A stretch of 64,000 bases of DNA from Verrucomicrobiaceae bacterium (GCA_027485615.1 JAIXQS010000144.1:62001-126000); one strand, 5' to 3'; positions 1 through 9,802 are shown, numbered from the stretch's first letter. The notes: generated from the letters alone by a model not told the origin. Made by a program: numbers and translations.

Positions 1-41
1 GCGGTCGCCCTGTTTCCAGAGCTGGTTTTGTGCGAGTTGGA

Positions 42-673
42 TCACAGGCGGAGCATGGCGGATTTCACGGCGAATGTCGCTGCGGAAATATCGGGGGCGG
101 TGAGGAGGTGGGAAACGACCACGCAGCGACGCGCGCCAGAGGCGATGATTTCGGCGAGGTTTTCGGGCTTGATCCCGCCGATGCAGAACGCAGGAACCTT
201 GGATCCGACCTCGCGCTCCATTTCCGCGATGTCCCCGAGGCCGATCGCCGGGCGGCCGGCCTTTGTCGGTGTCGGGAACAAGGGGCCGAAGCCGATGTAA
301 TCAGCGCCGTCGGCGAGAGCTTGGCGGGCTTGCGCGAGGCTGTGGGTGGAGCGACCGATGATCATGTCGGCTCCAATTTTACTACGAACCTCGTAGATAG
401 CCCCGTCGTCCTGGCCAATGTGGACGCCGTCGGCACCGAGCTCCGCGGCGAGCTCCGGGTGGTCGTTGAGGATGAACGGGACGCCCGCCATCCTGCAAAG
501 CGGGATGATCTTCACGGCGACGCTGGAAACGGTTTCCAAGGGGATTCCCTTCGCACGGAGCTGAAGGATATCCACCCCTCCGGCGAGGAGGTCGGCCGCT
601 ACTTTTTCCATCGCATCTTCGGCGACGTATCCGAAATCAACGATCCCGTAGAGCCGGGCATCAGCGCGGATTT

Positions 674-677
<4 letters not shown>
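42..677 (-). CDS. thiE: Thiamine-phosphate synthase
   Basis: ThiE condenses HMP-pyrophosphate with thiazole phosphate to give thiamine phosphate in the cytoplasm. The 211-residue protein has the full family length and the expected TIM-barrel signatures: a QLRAK-type strand early on, HIGQDD, IGRSTHS and YIGFGPLFPTPTK. The start is a GTG whose GTGA overlaps the stop of accC, so translation is probably coupled to the biotin carboxylase gene and the transcript reads accB-accC-thiE. No TPP riboswitch is visible, as expected for an internal operon gene. No other thi gene is in the window; the region beyond its stop is cut by the window edge. Confidence 0.95.
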
Positions 678-2026
<1,349 letters not shown>

Positions 2027-2080
2027 TTAGTGAGTTTGCTAGGTTTCAGTCTTCGGTTTTCAGGGAGGAAAACACACCCA

Positions 2081-2542
2081 TCACTTGATGCGGAAAAGGA
2101 CGTCGCCGTATTGCACGGGATTTCCGTCGGTGGCCACCAGCGCGCAGATCGTGCCGGAGCGCTCCGCCTTGATCTCGTTCATCACCTTCATCGCCTCGAT
2201 GATGCAGAGAGTCTGCCCTTCGGAAACGGCGGTGCCGACCTCCACGAAGTTCGGTGCGTCGGGGGCGGGCTTGCGGTAATAGGTGCCGACCATCGGTGAA
2301 GTGATATCCGCGCCGTCTGGGGCGGGTGTTGCCGCCACAGCCACAGGCGCAGCGGCCTGGAGTTGTGGCGCGGAGAAGGATTGCTGGGGAGAGGATGGCA
2401 TGCTGGCGTAAAGCGCACCCAGTTCCTCCATGTCAGGCCCTTTCTTCAGCTTCAGGTGAAAATCCTTTTTGGAGAGATCGAAATGGGTAAGCCCATGCTC
2501 GTTCATCAGTTCCACGATGCGACGGATTTCTTGCAGTTCCAC
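2081..2542 (-). CDS. accB: Biotin carboxyl carrier protein of acetyl-CoA carboxylase
   Basis: AccB carries the biotin that shuttles carboxyl groups between AccC and the carboxyltransferase. The C-terminal biotinyl domain has the attachment motif EAMKVMN. The N-terminal helix ELQEIRRIVELMNEHG resembles the usual start of AccB, and an Ala/Pro/Gln-rich linker separates the two. I start at a GTG, giving 153 aa, because the family normally begins right at this helix. The ORF track start at 2623 adds 27 residues of low-similarity sequence. Neither start has a clear Shine-Dalgarno, so the start is uncertain. It leads the accB-accC-thiE operon and is divergent from the DUF1844 gene. Confidence 0.93.
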   Translation of the reverse strand: MELQEIRRIVELMNEHGLTHFDLSKKDFHLKLKKGPDMEELGALYASMPSSPQQSFSAPQLQAAAPVAVAATPAPDGADITSPMVGTYYRKPAPDAPNFVEVGTAVSEGQTLCIIEAMKVMNEIKAERSGTICALVATDGNPVQYGDVLFRIK

Positions 2543-2700
2543 GGGAGGTAAGTTTATGGTGTTTGTTGAATTGCAGGGATCATCGTGACCCCGACACTCG
2601 CCAAAGGTAGGAACCGACCTCAAAGCGCGTCAAGCATCATCCCGGCTCGCGGACTTTCTACGTCCTTGCCACGAGCCGGGTGGTCGTTGAATCTCGCTCC

Positions 2701-2970
2701 ATGCCGTCCTTGCCCGAAGCCGATCCCCGTTTCAATGAATTCATCCTGCTACAGGCCCAGAACGCGGGCATGTTCCTCGGCCAGATCCCGAACCCCACCA
2801 CCGGCGAGAACACCGTGAACCTCCGCGCCGCGAAATCGGTGATCGATTCCCTAGGCATGCTGCGCGTGAAAACGGCAGGCAACCTTACGGATACCGAGGC
2901 AAAGCTGCTCGAAATGGCTTTGAAAAACCTCCTTCCACTCTACAACACCGCCCTCGACGAATCCGAATAA
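2701..2970 (+). CDS. DUF1844 domain protein
   Basis: A small soluble protein (89 aa from the ATG; a GTG seven codons upstream is the track start). The sequence [19 protein letters not shown] followed by a two-helix segment ending [10 protein letters not shown] is the pattern I associate with DUF1844, a small uncharacterised family common in Planctomycetota and Verrucomicrobiota. It is divergent from accB and only 7 nt upstream of kdsA, so the two are probably co-transcribed. Function unknown. Confidence 0.8.
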   Translation: MPSLPEADPRFNEFILLQAQNAGMFLGQIPNPTTGENTVNLRAAKSVIDSLGMLRVKTAGNLTDTEAKLLEMALKNLLPLYNTALDESE

Positions 2971-2977
2971 CCCGCCC

Positions 2978-3799
2978 ATGAAAACCTTTGCACCTTTCCA
3001 GATCGCACACGTCCCCGTCGGCGGCCCCACCCCGTTTTTCATCCTCGGCCCCTGCGCGCTGGAGAGCGAGAAATTCGCCTGGGAGATGGCGCGCTCGCTC
3101 AAGGAGATCGCAGATCGCACCGGCATCCCCTTCGTTTTCAAGGCCTCCTTCGACAAGGCGAACCGGACATCGGTCGGCTCCTTCCGCGGCCCGGGCATCA
3201 AGGAGGGCTGCCGCATCCTCGGGGACATTTCCAAGGAGCTGAAATGCCCCGTCACCACCGACATCCACACGGCGGAGCAGGCGGAGATCGCCGCCGAGCA
3301 TATCGATCTCCTGCAGATCCCCGCGTTCCTCTGCCGCCAGACAGATCTGCTGGAAGCGGCGGCTAAAACCGGGCGTGTGGTGAACGTGAAAAAAGGCCAG
3401 TTCCTTGCGCCGCTCGATACCGTGAACATCGCGGAAAAAATGCGCTCCTTCGGATGCGAGCGTTTCCTCATCACCGAGCGCGGCACGACCTTCGGCTACA
3501 ACAACCTCGTGGTGGACATGCGCTCGCTTTACCTCATGCGGAAAGAAGGCATCCCGGTGATTTTCGACGCCACCCACTCGGTGCAACGCCCCGGCGGCCT
3601 CGGCGGATCGACGGGCGGCGACGGCGAACTGGCTCCCGTGCTCGCGCGCGCCGCGGTCGCGACAGGGATCGACGGGCTGTTCATGGAAGTCCACTCCGAC
3701 CCCGCGAACGCGCTTTCCGACGGCCCGAACCAGATCCCGCTTGAGTTCATCGAGGATCTGCTCATCAAGCTGCTGGCGATCCACCACGCCAGTCATTGA
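2978..3799 (+). CDS. kdsA: 3-deoxy-8-phosphooctulonate synthase (KDO-8-P synthase)
   Basis: KdsA condenses phosphoenolpyruvate with arabinose 5-phosphate to make KDO-8-phosphate for lipopolysaccharide inner core, which points to a Gram-negative envelope. The 273-aa length is typical. Visible signatures are [11 protein letters not shown] near the start, [12 protein letters not shown] with substrate-binding Lys and Arg, [25 protein letters not shown], and the C-terminal [17 protein letters not shown]. It follows the DUF1844 gene closely. An inverted repeat begins just after its stop. Confidence 0.97.
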   Translation: MKTFAPFQIAHVPVGGPTPFFILGPCALESEKFAWEMARSLKEIADRTGIPFVFKASFDKANRTSVGSFRGPGIKEGCRILGDISKELKCPVTTDIHTAEQAEIAAEHIDLLQIPAFLCRQTDLLEAAAKTGRVVNVKKGQFLAPLDTVNIAEKMRSFGCERFLITERGTTFGYNNLVVDMRSLYLMRKEGIPVIFDATHSVQRPGGLGGSTGGDGELAPVLARAAVATGIDGLFMEVHSDPANALSDGPNQIPLEFIEDLLIKLLAIHHASH

Positions 3800-3800
3800 G

Positions 3801-3918
3801 GAATTTTGAACCGCAGATGAACAAAAAGATCTAGGTTCGAGCTGACGCTCGCGCTCCAGACCTCACATCCAACATCCTTCTTAATCTGCGTCCATCCCGT
3901 CCATCTGCGGTTGAATTC
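3801..3918. repeat. Intergenic inverted repeat with AACCGCAGATG arms
   Basis: Directly after kdsA the arm GAATTTTGAACCGCAGATG is mirrored about 80 bases later by CCATCTGCGGTTGAATTC. The reverse complement of the second arm is GAATTCAACCGCAGATGG, so the arms match over about 17 bases with a 2-base slip. The interior holds related ATCTGCGTCCATCCCGTCCATC-type words. Sequences of the form AACCGCAGATGNACGCAGAT are familiar to me as dispersed intergenic elements in several phyla. No ORF with start, length and codon structure fits inside it. Confidence 0.7.
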
Positions 3919-3938
3919 CCTTCTCTTTTGTAAACGCC

Positions 3939-4934
3939 ATGCACCTGAAATCACGCCTGCTGGAATGGATGGGCGGCGCGAAAGGCGATTTCGCGGAGCT
4001 TTCCCTGGAGGTGTTCTGGCACCAGTTCGCGGAAAACGCGGCCTACCGGAAGTACTGCGAGGCGCTCGGGAAAAATCCAGAGAACACCATCTCATGGCGC
4101 GAGATCCCGGCGCTGCCGACGGATGTCTTCAAGCTTCCCGGCGTGGCGCTGCGCGGCTTTCCGGAAGGCGAAATCACGGGCCATTTCCTGACCTCCGGCA
4201 CGACGACCGAGACAAAGGGGAAACATGAGTTCCGCGATCTGGGGTTGTATGAGGCTTCAGTGCTTGGCGCGTGGCAACTACTAGGTTTACCGGAGATCCG
4301 GCGGCCATGGTTTTTCTCACAACGCCCCGAGGACGCACCGCATTCCTCGCTGGTGCGGATGTTCGGAATTTTCGACAAAAACGGCGAGTGGCTGATCGAC
4401 TCCGATGGCAGGATCACGGTAGAGAAATTCGCCCCCAGCGGCCCGGCGGCGGTGCTCGGGACATCGCTGGCCCTGCTGCGGGCTTGCGATGAAATGGCTC
4501 CCGTCAGCCTGCCGGAAGGCTCGTGGATTTTCGAAACCGGCGGCGGCAAAGGGCTGCGGCAAAGTTTTGCGCCAGAGCAGGTGCGCGCCCGCCTCTCCGC
4601 TCATTTCGGCGTGCCGGAATCCCGCATCCTCAACGAATACGGAATGACTGAGCTGTTTTCCCAATTCTACAAATGGGGCGACGCGCAAACGCATACCGGC
4701 CCGCCATGGACGGCGGTGCGTATCGTGGACGTCCACACCGGCGAAGCGGCCTCATACGGCGAGATCGGATACCTGGAAATCATCGACCTCGCGAACCTAG
4801 ACACCGTCGCCGCGATCAGGACGCAGGATCTCGCCATCGCGGTGGGTGAGCGGGAATTCATCCTGCTCGGCCGTGATCCGGCAGCGTTGGCAAGGGGCTG
4901 CTCGCGGGGCGTGGAGGATGTGATGAAAGGGTAA
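3939..4934 (+). CDS. LuxE-like acyl-protein synthetase
   Basis: A 331-aa member of the LuxE / PaaK adenylate-forming superfamily. LuxE activates a fatty acid with ATP and passes the acyl group to a reductase partner. Visible features are the ATP-binding P-loop FLTSGTTTETKGKH near residue 87, a WIFETGGGKG segment and the adenylate-binding NEYGMTELFSQFY near residue 230. The gene lies three genes upstream of a LuxC-like reductase, which supports an acyl-to-aldehyde role. No luxAB-type luciferase genes are present, so light production is not implied. Its end is followed almost at once by the vapBC-like pair. Confidence 0.85.
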   Translation: MHLKSRLLEWMGGAKGDFAELSLEVFWHQFAENAAYRKYCEALGKNPENTISWREIPALPTDVFKLPGVALRGFPEGEITGHFLTSGTTTETKGKHEFRDLGLYEASVLGAWQLLGLPEIRRPWFFSQRPEDAPHSSLVRMFGIFDKNGEWLIDSDGRITVEKFAPSGPAAVLGTSLALLRACDEMAPVSLPEGSWIFETGGGKGLRQSFAPEQVRARLSAHFGVPESRILNEYGMTELFSQFYKWGDAQTHTGPPWTAVRIVDVHTGEAASYGEIGYLEIIDLANLDTVAAIRTQDLAIAVGEREFILLGRDPAALARGCSRGVEDVMKG

Positions 4935-4985
4935 AAAGTGGACTTGATTCCGCCGTGCAACCGTGCAATCGTGCAGCACGAAGCC

Positions 4986-5243
4986 ATGAACGTCACCCTG
5001 AAAATCCCCGACGACCTCTGCAAGGCCGCCCGTCATCTTGCCGTGGACGAGTCGAAATCCCTTTCCGCATGGACGGCGGAACTCATGCGCCGGGAGATCG
5101 AGGCGAGGGCGGCCAAATCGGAAAAACCGAAGACCTGGATGGATGCCTTCAGCGGTGACGAGAATGATCCGTATCTCGACAGGGATTTCCCCCTGGAAGA
5201 CCGGAAGACCATGAAGATCAGGGAGTTCAACTTTGAGGACTGA
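4986..5243 (+). CDS. Ribbon-helix-helix type antitoxin (VapB-like)
   Basis: An 85-aa protein starting MNVTLKIPDDLCKAARHLA, the beta-strand plus helix pattern of ribbon-helix-helix antitoxins. It continues with a Lys/Arg-rich helix and a charged acidic tail (FPLEDRKTMKIREFNFED) suited to wrapping a toxin. I prefer this ATG over the track start 16 codons upstream because the RHH strand begins here. Its stop overlaps the toxin start in TGATG, typical of coupled toxin-antitoxin genes. The usual role is to neutralise the toxin and repress its own operon. Confidence 0.82.
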   Translation: MNVTLKIPDDLCKAARHLAVDESKSLSAWTAELMRREIEARAAKSEKPKTWMDAFSGDENDPYLDRDFPLEDRKTMKIREFNFED

Positions 5244-5665
5244 TGCCGACACTTCTTGATACGGTGGCTCTTTCCGAACTCAGGAAAAAATCGAAGGCCG
5301 CGCCCTCCGTCATCGCGTGGCAGGCTTCGGAAGGCGGGTCGCCAGCCTACGTGAGCGTGATCACGATGAACGAGATTCGCTACGGCGCGAAAAAGGTCGC
5401 GTTCCGCGATCCCGGATTCGCGGCGAGGCTCGCGGATTGGTATCAGGAGATTCTTGTGGCAAAATCGATATATATCATTCTACCCGTCGATATTGAAGTC
5501 GCCCAGTTGGCCGCAGATTACCGCGCCGCACACGGAATGTCATTGAACGACTCGCTCATCGCAGCGACTGCAAATGTCCACGGCCTCACACTCGCCACGC
5601 GCAATACCGCCAATTTCGAGGCTGCGGGGATCGCGCTGTTCAACCCATGGGATTTCGGCAAATGA
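5243..5665 (+). CDS. PIN-domain toxin (VapC-like)
   Basis: A 140-aa PIN-domain ribonuclease-type protein. The first strand LLDTVALSELRKK aligns with the usual LLDTNVLSELRK: the Asp and Glu are kept but the following Asn is Val. The segment SLNDSLIAATANVHGLTLATRN contains the third acidic residue. The final motif reads TRNTANF where VapC proteins usually have TRN-x-x-DF, so the fourth acidic position is Asn. It overlaps the antitoxin stop and the next gene's start (ATGA), so it sits inside a translationally coupled run between luxE-like and luxC-like genes. Activity may be reduced; this needs testing. Confidence 0.85.
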   Translation: MPTLLDTVALSELRKKSKAAPSVIAWQASEGGSPAYVSVITMNEIRYGAKKVAFRDPGFAARLADWYQEILVAKSIYIILPVDIEVAQLAADYRAAHGMSLNDSLIAATANVHGLTLATRNTANFEAAGIALFNPWDFGK

Positions 5666-6690
5666 AAAACCTCGCTCAGCGCATCGCCTTCCTCGTTTCC
5701 AGTCGGCAGACGCTGGAGAAATGGGTGGGCGCTTACGATGCCGATACCCTCGTAAAATGGCTGAACGCCGAGCTTGGTGATTCGCGGCGGCTGGAGACGT
5801 GGGTGGATGGATCGCGGGTGGAGGCGCGCGGCCCGGTGCTGCATGTCGTCAGCGGTAACACGCCGCACGCCGCGTTCCAATCCGTGTTCCGCGCGATGTT
5901 GGTCGGCTGCCGGAGTTGGGTGAAAGTGCCCTCGGCAGGCTTGCCGGAGTTCGAGGATTGGGCGGGCGGAATCGATGGGTTGGAAGTGCGCCGCGAGCTG
6001 CCTGAGGAATGGCGCGCGCCGGAGGTGGCGGTGGTGTACGGAGGCGCGGAAACAATGGCGTTCTTTCGCGGATGGCTTTCGTCGGAAACCCGGATTATCC
6101 CCCACGGCCCGAAGCTCAGCGCGGCCTTCGTGTTCGCGGAGCGCGAGGGATTGGCGGCGGATCTGGCGGCGGACATCCTTCGCTATGGCCAGCGCGGCTG
6201 CCTCTCGGTGCGCGCGGTTTACTTCCAAGGCGATGCCGAAAGCTTTTGCGAAAAACTCGCCGCGGCGATGGAATCGTATGATTCATTTCCGGTCGCCGAT
6301 CTCTCCGAAGCGGGAGGTGTCCGCAATGCCCGCGAGCTGACCCGTTTCCGCATCGCCAACGGAGCCGACGCATCCCTCCGCGATAGCCACGGCTCGGTGA
6401 ACTGGACGGTCGTCCGCGATGGCGAAGCCACCCTGCTCACTCCGGGCCCGGGCTGCGGGTTCGTGACGGTCATGCCCATGCCGGAGGAAATTTCAGAGGC
6501 GACCCTGGGCGCGGAAATCCGATTCCTCTCCACCGCCGTCGTTGAGCCGATCACGGAAGCGGCGCGGCTCGATGGAATCGCGCCGCCACGGATCTGCGGG
6601 GCGGGCAAGGCGCAGGATCCGGGGATTTTCTGGCACCCGGATGGGGAAATGCCGCTGGCCGGGCTTGTGCGTTGGCGCGATCTCGGTTGA
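5662..6690 (+). CDS. LuxC-like acyl-CoA / acyl-protein reductase
   Basis: A 342-aa protein from the ATG that overlaps the toxin stop. It belongs to the shorter LuxC-type acyl-CoA reductases of the aldehyde dehydrogenase superfamily, which reduce an acyl thioester to an aldehyde with NAD(P)H. Visible signatures are HVVSGNTPHAAFQSVFRAML, VVYGGAETMAFFR, IPHGPKLSAAFV and the likely catalytic cysteine in RYGQRGCLSVRAVY near residue 185. Together with the upstream LuxE-like gene it would form a two-part fatty-acid reductase; the product pathway is unknown. The track start five codons upstream is less likely because of the ATGA coupling. Confidence 0.85.
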   Translation: MKNLAQRIAFLVSSRQTLEKWVGAYDADTLVKWLNAELGDSRRLETWVDGSRVEARGPVLHVVSGNTPHAAFQSVFRAMLVGCRSWVKVPSAGLPEFEDWAGGIDGLEVRRELPEEWRAPEVAVVYGGAETMAFFRGWLSSETRIIPHGPKLSAAFVFAEREGLAADLAADILRYGQRGCLSVRAVYFQGDAESFCEKLAAAMESYDSFPVADLSEAGGVRNARELTRFRIANGADASLRDSHGSVNWTVVRDGEATLLTPGPGCGFVTVMPMPEEISEATLGAEIRFLSTAVVEPITEAARLDGIAPPRICGAGKAQDPGIFWHPDGEMPLAGLVRWRDLG

Positions 6691-6700
6691 TGCTCCTGCC

Positions 6701-6913
6701 ATGCCCGAAGCCGCCATCGAAACCACCGGAACCGTGCTCGAACGCAAGGGCGAGATCCTCTACCGCATCGAGTTGATGAACGGCAAGGTCGTGCTCGGCC
6801 ACCTTTCCAAAAAACTGACCGACGCGGGAACGGAGTTTCCCGATGGCGCGGCGGTGCAGCTCGAAATGACGCCGTACGATTTCGACCAGGCGCGCATCCT
6901 CGGCGGGGTCTGA
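6701..6913 (+). CDS. infA: Translation initiation factor IF-1
   Basis: A 70-aa S1/OB-fold protein, near the usual 72 aa. The core TGTVLERKGEILYRIELMNG followed by VVLGHLSKK and MTPYDFDQARIL matches IF-1, including the ribosome-binding TPYD segment. The start ATG is inside a longer track ORF in the same frame; upstream residues do not resemble IF-1. It is 10 nt after the LuxC-like gene and probably co-transcribed with it, an unusual setting since infA often lies near ribosomal protein or secY genes. It could be one of several IF-1 paralogues. Confidence 0.85.
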   Translation: MPEAAIETTGTVLERKGEILYRIELMNGKVVLGHLSKKLTDAGTEFPDGAAVQLEMTPYDFDQARILGGV

Positions 6914-6956
6914 AAATCTCCCGTTGCGCGCCCAAACTTCGCCGATATCCTTCGCC

Positions 6957-7943
6957 ATGACGATAAGCTGCCTTGGGGAAAATTGCCTCACAAAACGCTG
7001 GATGCGGCTCGCCCTGATTATCGGCGCGGCCTATCACATCCTTTTCGCGTTCTGGACGAACCTGTGGCCGTTCCACGGCTTCGACCTGCTCGTCATCCCG
7101 CGCCCCAACCACCCTATGCTTTGGCGCACGCTCGGCATCATCTCCGGCTTCCTCGGTTTCGCCCTTCTCCTCGCCGCTTCCGATCCAGTCCGCCATTGGC
7201 TCATCGTCCTCCTCGGCTTCGCGAAATCGGTGGCCGCCACGGTGATCGTCGCCTTCGCCGTTTCCGCCAACACCCTCCCCGCCGCATCGCTGTTTTTCCT
7301 GATTCTCGATGACATCGCCTGGATCATCCCCTACGGCGCCATCCTCTGGGCCGCGCTGCGCGCCCACGCCGGCATCCCGCCTTCCCGCAACACCCCCTAC
7401 TCAGTCGCTGAGGCCGCGACGATCTACCAGCTCTCCACCGGCGAGACTCTCACCGAGGCCTCCGCGAAACGTCCGCTCGTGCTCGTTTTCCTCCGCCATT
7501 TCGGCTGCACCTTCACCCGCCAGATCCTGCGCGGCCTGCAGGAACTGGAGCAGCAGGCGCAGCGCCACGGGGCGTCCCTCGTCCTCGTCCACATGCTGAA
7601 ATCCGGCGAGGAAATCGGCTACCTCGGCGAGAACTCCGACGTGCCACGCATCGCCGATCCGCGCTGCGAGCTCTACCGCGCTTTCGGCCTCGGGAAGGGC
7701 GGCTTCATCGAGCTCTTCGGCCCGCAGGTCTGGTGGCGCGGGTTCATCGCGGTTATGAAAGGCTGCGGCATCGGCCACCTCGCCGGCGACGGCCTCCAGA
7801 TGCCGGGAGCCTTCGTTTTCCAGGATGGAAAAATCACCTCCTCCCAGCCCGCCCACAGCGCCGCCGATCTGCCCGATCTGGCTTCGCTCTTCGACGACGC
7901 GCCCCCCGCTTCCGGCGCGATCCGGATCCCCCTCGCCAAATGA
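6957..7943 (+). CDS. Membrane protein with C-terminal SelL / peroxiredoxin-like thioredoxin fold
   Basis: About 328 aa. The first ~130 residues hold four hydrophobic segments (starting LALIIGAAYHILFAFW), so this half is membrane-embedded. The C-terminal ~190 residues look like a SelL-related thioredoxin-fold domain: PLVLVFLRHFGCTFTRQILRGLQEL, a DP-x-C-x-LYRAFGLG segment and VFQDGKI near the end. The active-site position reads GCTFT, leaving one cysteine where related proteins have C-x-x-C or selenocysteine. A second ATG 11 codons upstream is possible. Its stop overlaps the SDR start (ATGA), so the two are coupled. Confidence 0.75.
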   Translation: MTISCLGENCLTKRWMRLALIIGAAYHILFAFWTNLWPFHGFDLLVIPRPNHPMLWRTLGIISGFLGFALLLAASDPVRHWLIVLLGFAKSVAATVIVAFAVSANTLPAASLFFLILDDIAWIIPYGAILWAALRAHAGIPPSRNTPYSVAEAATIYQLSTGETLTEASAKRPLVLVFLRHFGCTFTRQILRGLQELEQQAQRHGASLVLVHMLKSGEEIGYLGENSDVPRIADPRCELYRAFGLGKGGFIELFGPQVWWRGFIAVMKGCGIGHLAGDGLQMPGAFVFQDGKITSSQPAHSAADLPDLASLFDDAPPASGAIRIPLAK

Positions 7944-8644
7944 CCTCACTCACCGGAAAAACCTTTCTCGTCACGGGCGCTTCGAGCGGAATCGGGGCGG
8001 CTTTGTGCGGGCAGCTGCTGGGGCATGGAGCGAACGTGCTGGGGGTCACGCGGCGGCCGGCGTTGTTGCATCCGGATGTTTCACCGATCGTGGCGGATCT
8101 CACCTCGCGCGAGGATGTTTCCGGTATCTTCACCCGGCTCGGGAAAATCGACGGGCTTGTGAACTGCGCGGGCGTCGCATACCTGTCCCGCATCATCGAT
8201 GGCAACCCACAGGACTGGGAGGAGATGTGGCGCGTGAACGTCCTCGCGCTGACGTTGTGCTGCCAGTTCTCGCTGAAACATTTCCCGAAAGCGGGGGGGC
8301 GCATCGTGAACGTTTCCTCGATGTCCGGCCACCGCGTGCCGCCTTCCGGCGGATTTTACGCGCCGACGAAATTCGCCGTCCGCGCGATCAGCGACGCGCT
8401 GCGCTCGGAGCTGAAGGCCGCGCGCTCGCCAATCCAGGTCGCCTGCGTCTCGCCGGGCTTCGTCGATACGCCGCTGCTCGACAACTATTTCCGAGGCCGT
8501 GAGGAAGCTCTCTCACAAACCCGCGCTGGGATGAAAATGCTCGAGCCGGAGGACGTCGCGCACTGCATCATGACGATCCTGACCGCTCCACCGCATGTCG
8601 AGATCGGCGATATCCTGCTGCGCTCCTCGGATCAGATGGCCTAG
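7940..8644 (+). CDS. Short-chain dehydrogenase/reductase
   Basis: A 234-aa classical SDR. It has the Rossmann motif TGASSGIG at residues 11-18, NCAG in place of NNAG, NVSSMSG with the catalytic Ser strand, and the catalytic pair in FYAPTKFAVRA, followed by SPGFVDTPL. The start ATG overlaps the preceding stop; the longer track ORF lacks similarity upstream. Substrate cannot be inferred. Placement at the end of the LuxE/LuxC-like run allows that it reduces or oxidises a product of that pathway, but this is inference. Its stop overlaps the convergent acyltransferase stop at a CTAG. Confidence 0.9.
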   Translation: MTSLTGKTFLVTGASSGIGAALCGQLLGHGANVLGVTRRPALLHPDVSPIVADLTSREDVSGIFTRLGKIDGLVNCAGVAYLSRIIDGNPQDWEEMWRVNVLALTLCCQFSLKHFPKAGGRIVNVSSMSGHRVPPSGGFYAPTKFAVRAISDALRSELKAARSPIQVACVSPGFVDTPLLDNYFRGREEALSQTRAGMKMLEPEDVAHCIMTILTAPPHVEIGDILLRSSDQMA

Positions 8645-9717
8645 GTTTTCCTCGACCTCATCCTGCCGAGCGGGGTCTCGATGTATTTCCAGGAAAGCAT
8701 CGTCAAGCCCCACGTGAGCGCGGCGGCGAGCGCGATCCGCACGATGATGAGCGGCGCGCTCTCGGCGTAAGGCCCCCACCACAGGAAGAACATGAGTTTC
8801 CCCAGGATGATGGGCGCGAGGTTGTGGTAGAGGTAGATGCCGTAGGAAAGCAGGCCCACTTTCTGGAGGAATTCGGTTTCCAGGAAGCGTCCGGCGAAGT
8901 TGTTCCAGCCCAGCGAGGCGGTCGCGATCACTCCGCACAGCCCCAGCGAAAGGATGGATCCAAAGAACGGCCCGATCCGGTTCGGTGGCAGGCCGAACCG
9001 CGGGCCGAACTCCAGCACCGCGTAAGCGCCGCAGCCGGCGATCATGAGTATTTTCCAGAACCTCGATGAAAGCGGGAAACCCCGGTGCACCGCCAGCGCC
9101 ATGAGTCCGCCGATACCGAAGAAATCGAACCAACCCCAGCTCAGCTTGTGCGGCCAGACGAAGGGCGGCATGAACAGGTGTTCGTAATACCGCGACAGCG
9201 GTGCGATCGCTGCGAAAAGGATCATAGCCGGGGCGAGGAATCGCTTCGGCACCAGCCAGACCAAGGCCGGCCAGAAAAGATAGAACTGCTGCTGGATCGC
9301 GATGGACCAGAAATGCGAGGTGCCGTGCGGCCATTCGCCGAGCAGGGCGATGTGGAAGTTGGTGAGGTAGAGGAGATACCAATGGATGTGGGGCCCGATC
9401 CGCGGCGCCAGGAAAACCAAGGCGACAGCCAAAGCCACATAATACGGCACCATGATGCGCAGACCACGCCGCCACTGGAAATCTTTCCACGCCCGCCAGC
9501 GCCAGCCCGATCCCAAGGCTTCCTGCTTGTCGCGCGTGCGCAGCAGGGAACCGGTGATGAGATATCCCGTGAGCACCAGGAAAAAGTAGAGCCCCACCTC
9601 GTAGGGCAGCCCGAGATTCCACGCCTCCGGCACCCAATGATCCCAGCAGATGCCCAGCATCGCGAGCGCACGCAGCCCGTCGAGCTGGATGGCGCGGTTT
9701 GTCGCGGGCACGGTCAT
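8641..9717 (-). CDS. Acyltransferase family 3 (OafA/YrhL-like) membrane protein
   Basis: About 358 aa with roughly ten hydrophobic segments. The opening AIQLDGLRALAMLGICWDHW, then GLYFFLVLTGYLITGSLL and RRGLRIMVPYYVALAVAL, is the pattern of acyltransferase-3 proteins, which O-acylate sugars of polysaccharides or LPS at the inner membrane. The C-terminal SYGIYLYHNLAPIIL segment is also typical. An upstream ATG in frame (9768) would add 17 residues; I prefer the later start because family similarity begins right after it. Convergent with the SDR gene. Confidence 0.9.
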   Translation of the reverse strand: MTVPATNRAIQLDGLRALAMLGICWDHWVPEAWNLGLPYEVGLYFFLVLTGYLITGSLLRTRDKQEALGSGWRWRAWKDFQWRRGLRIMVPYYVALAVALVFLAPRIGPHIHWYLLYLTNFHIALLGEWPHGTSHFWSIAIQQQFYLFWPALVWLVPKRFLAPAMILFAAIAPLSRYYEHLFMPPFVWPHKLSWGWFDFFGIGGLMALAVHRGFPLSSRFWKILMIAGCGAYAVLEFGPRFGLPPNRIGPFFGSILSLGLCGVIATASLGWNNFAGRFLETEFLQKVGLLSYGIYLYHNLAPIILGKLMFFLWWGPYAESAPLIIVRIALAAALTWGLTMLSWKYIETPLGRMRSRKT

Positions 9718-9802
9718 GGCGAGGTTTTGGTGGGCGAAAAATCCGGGACAGCTAACAATCGCCGCCATTGCCCTAGTCCGGGCGTTTCCCCGCTGTCAAT
9801 CA

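Noticed and set aside
3939-6690. Bioluminescence operon
   Set aside because: Only LuxE- and LuxC-like genes are present; luxA, luxB and luxD are absent.
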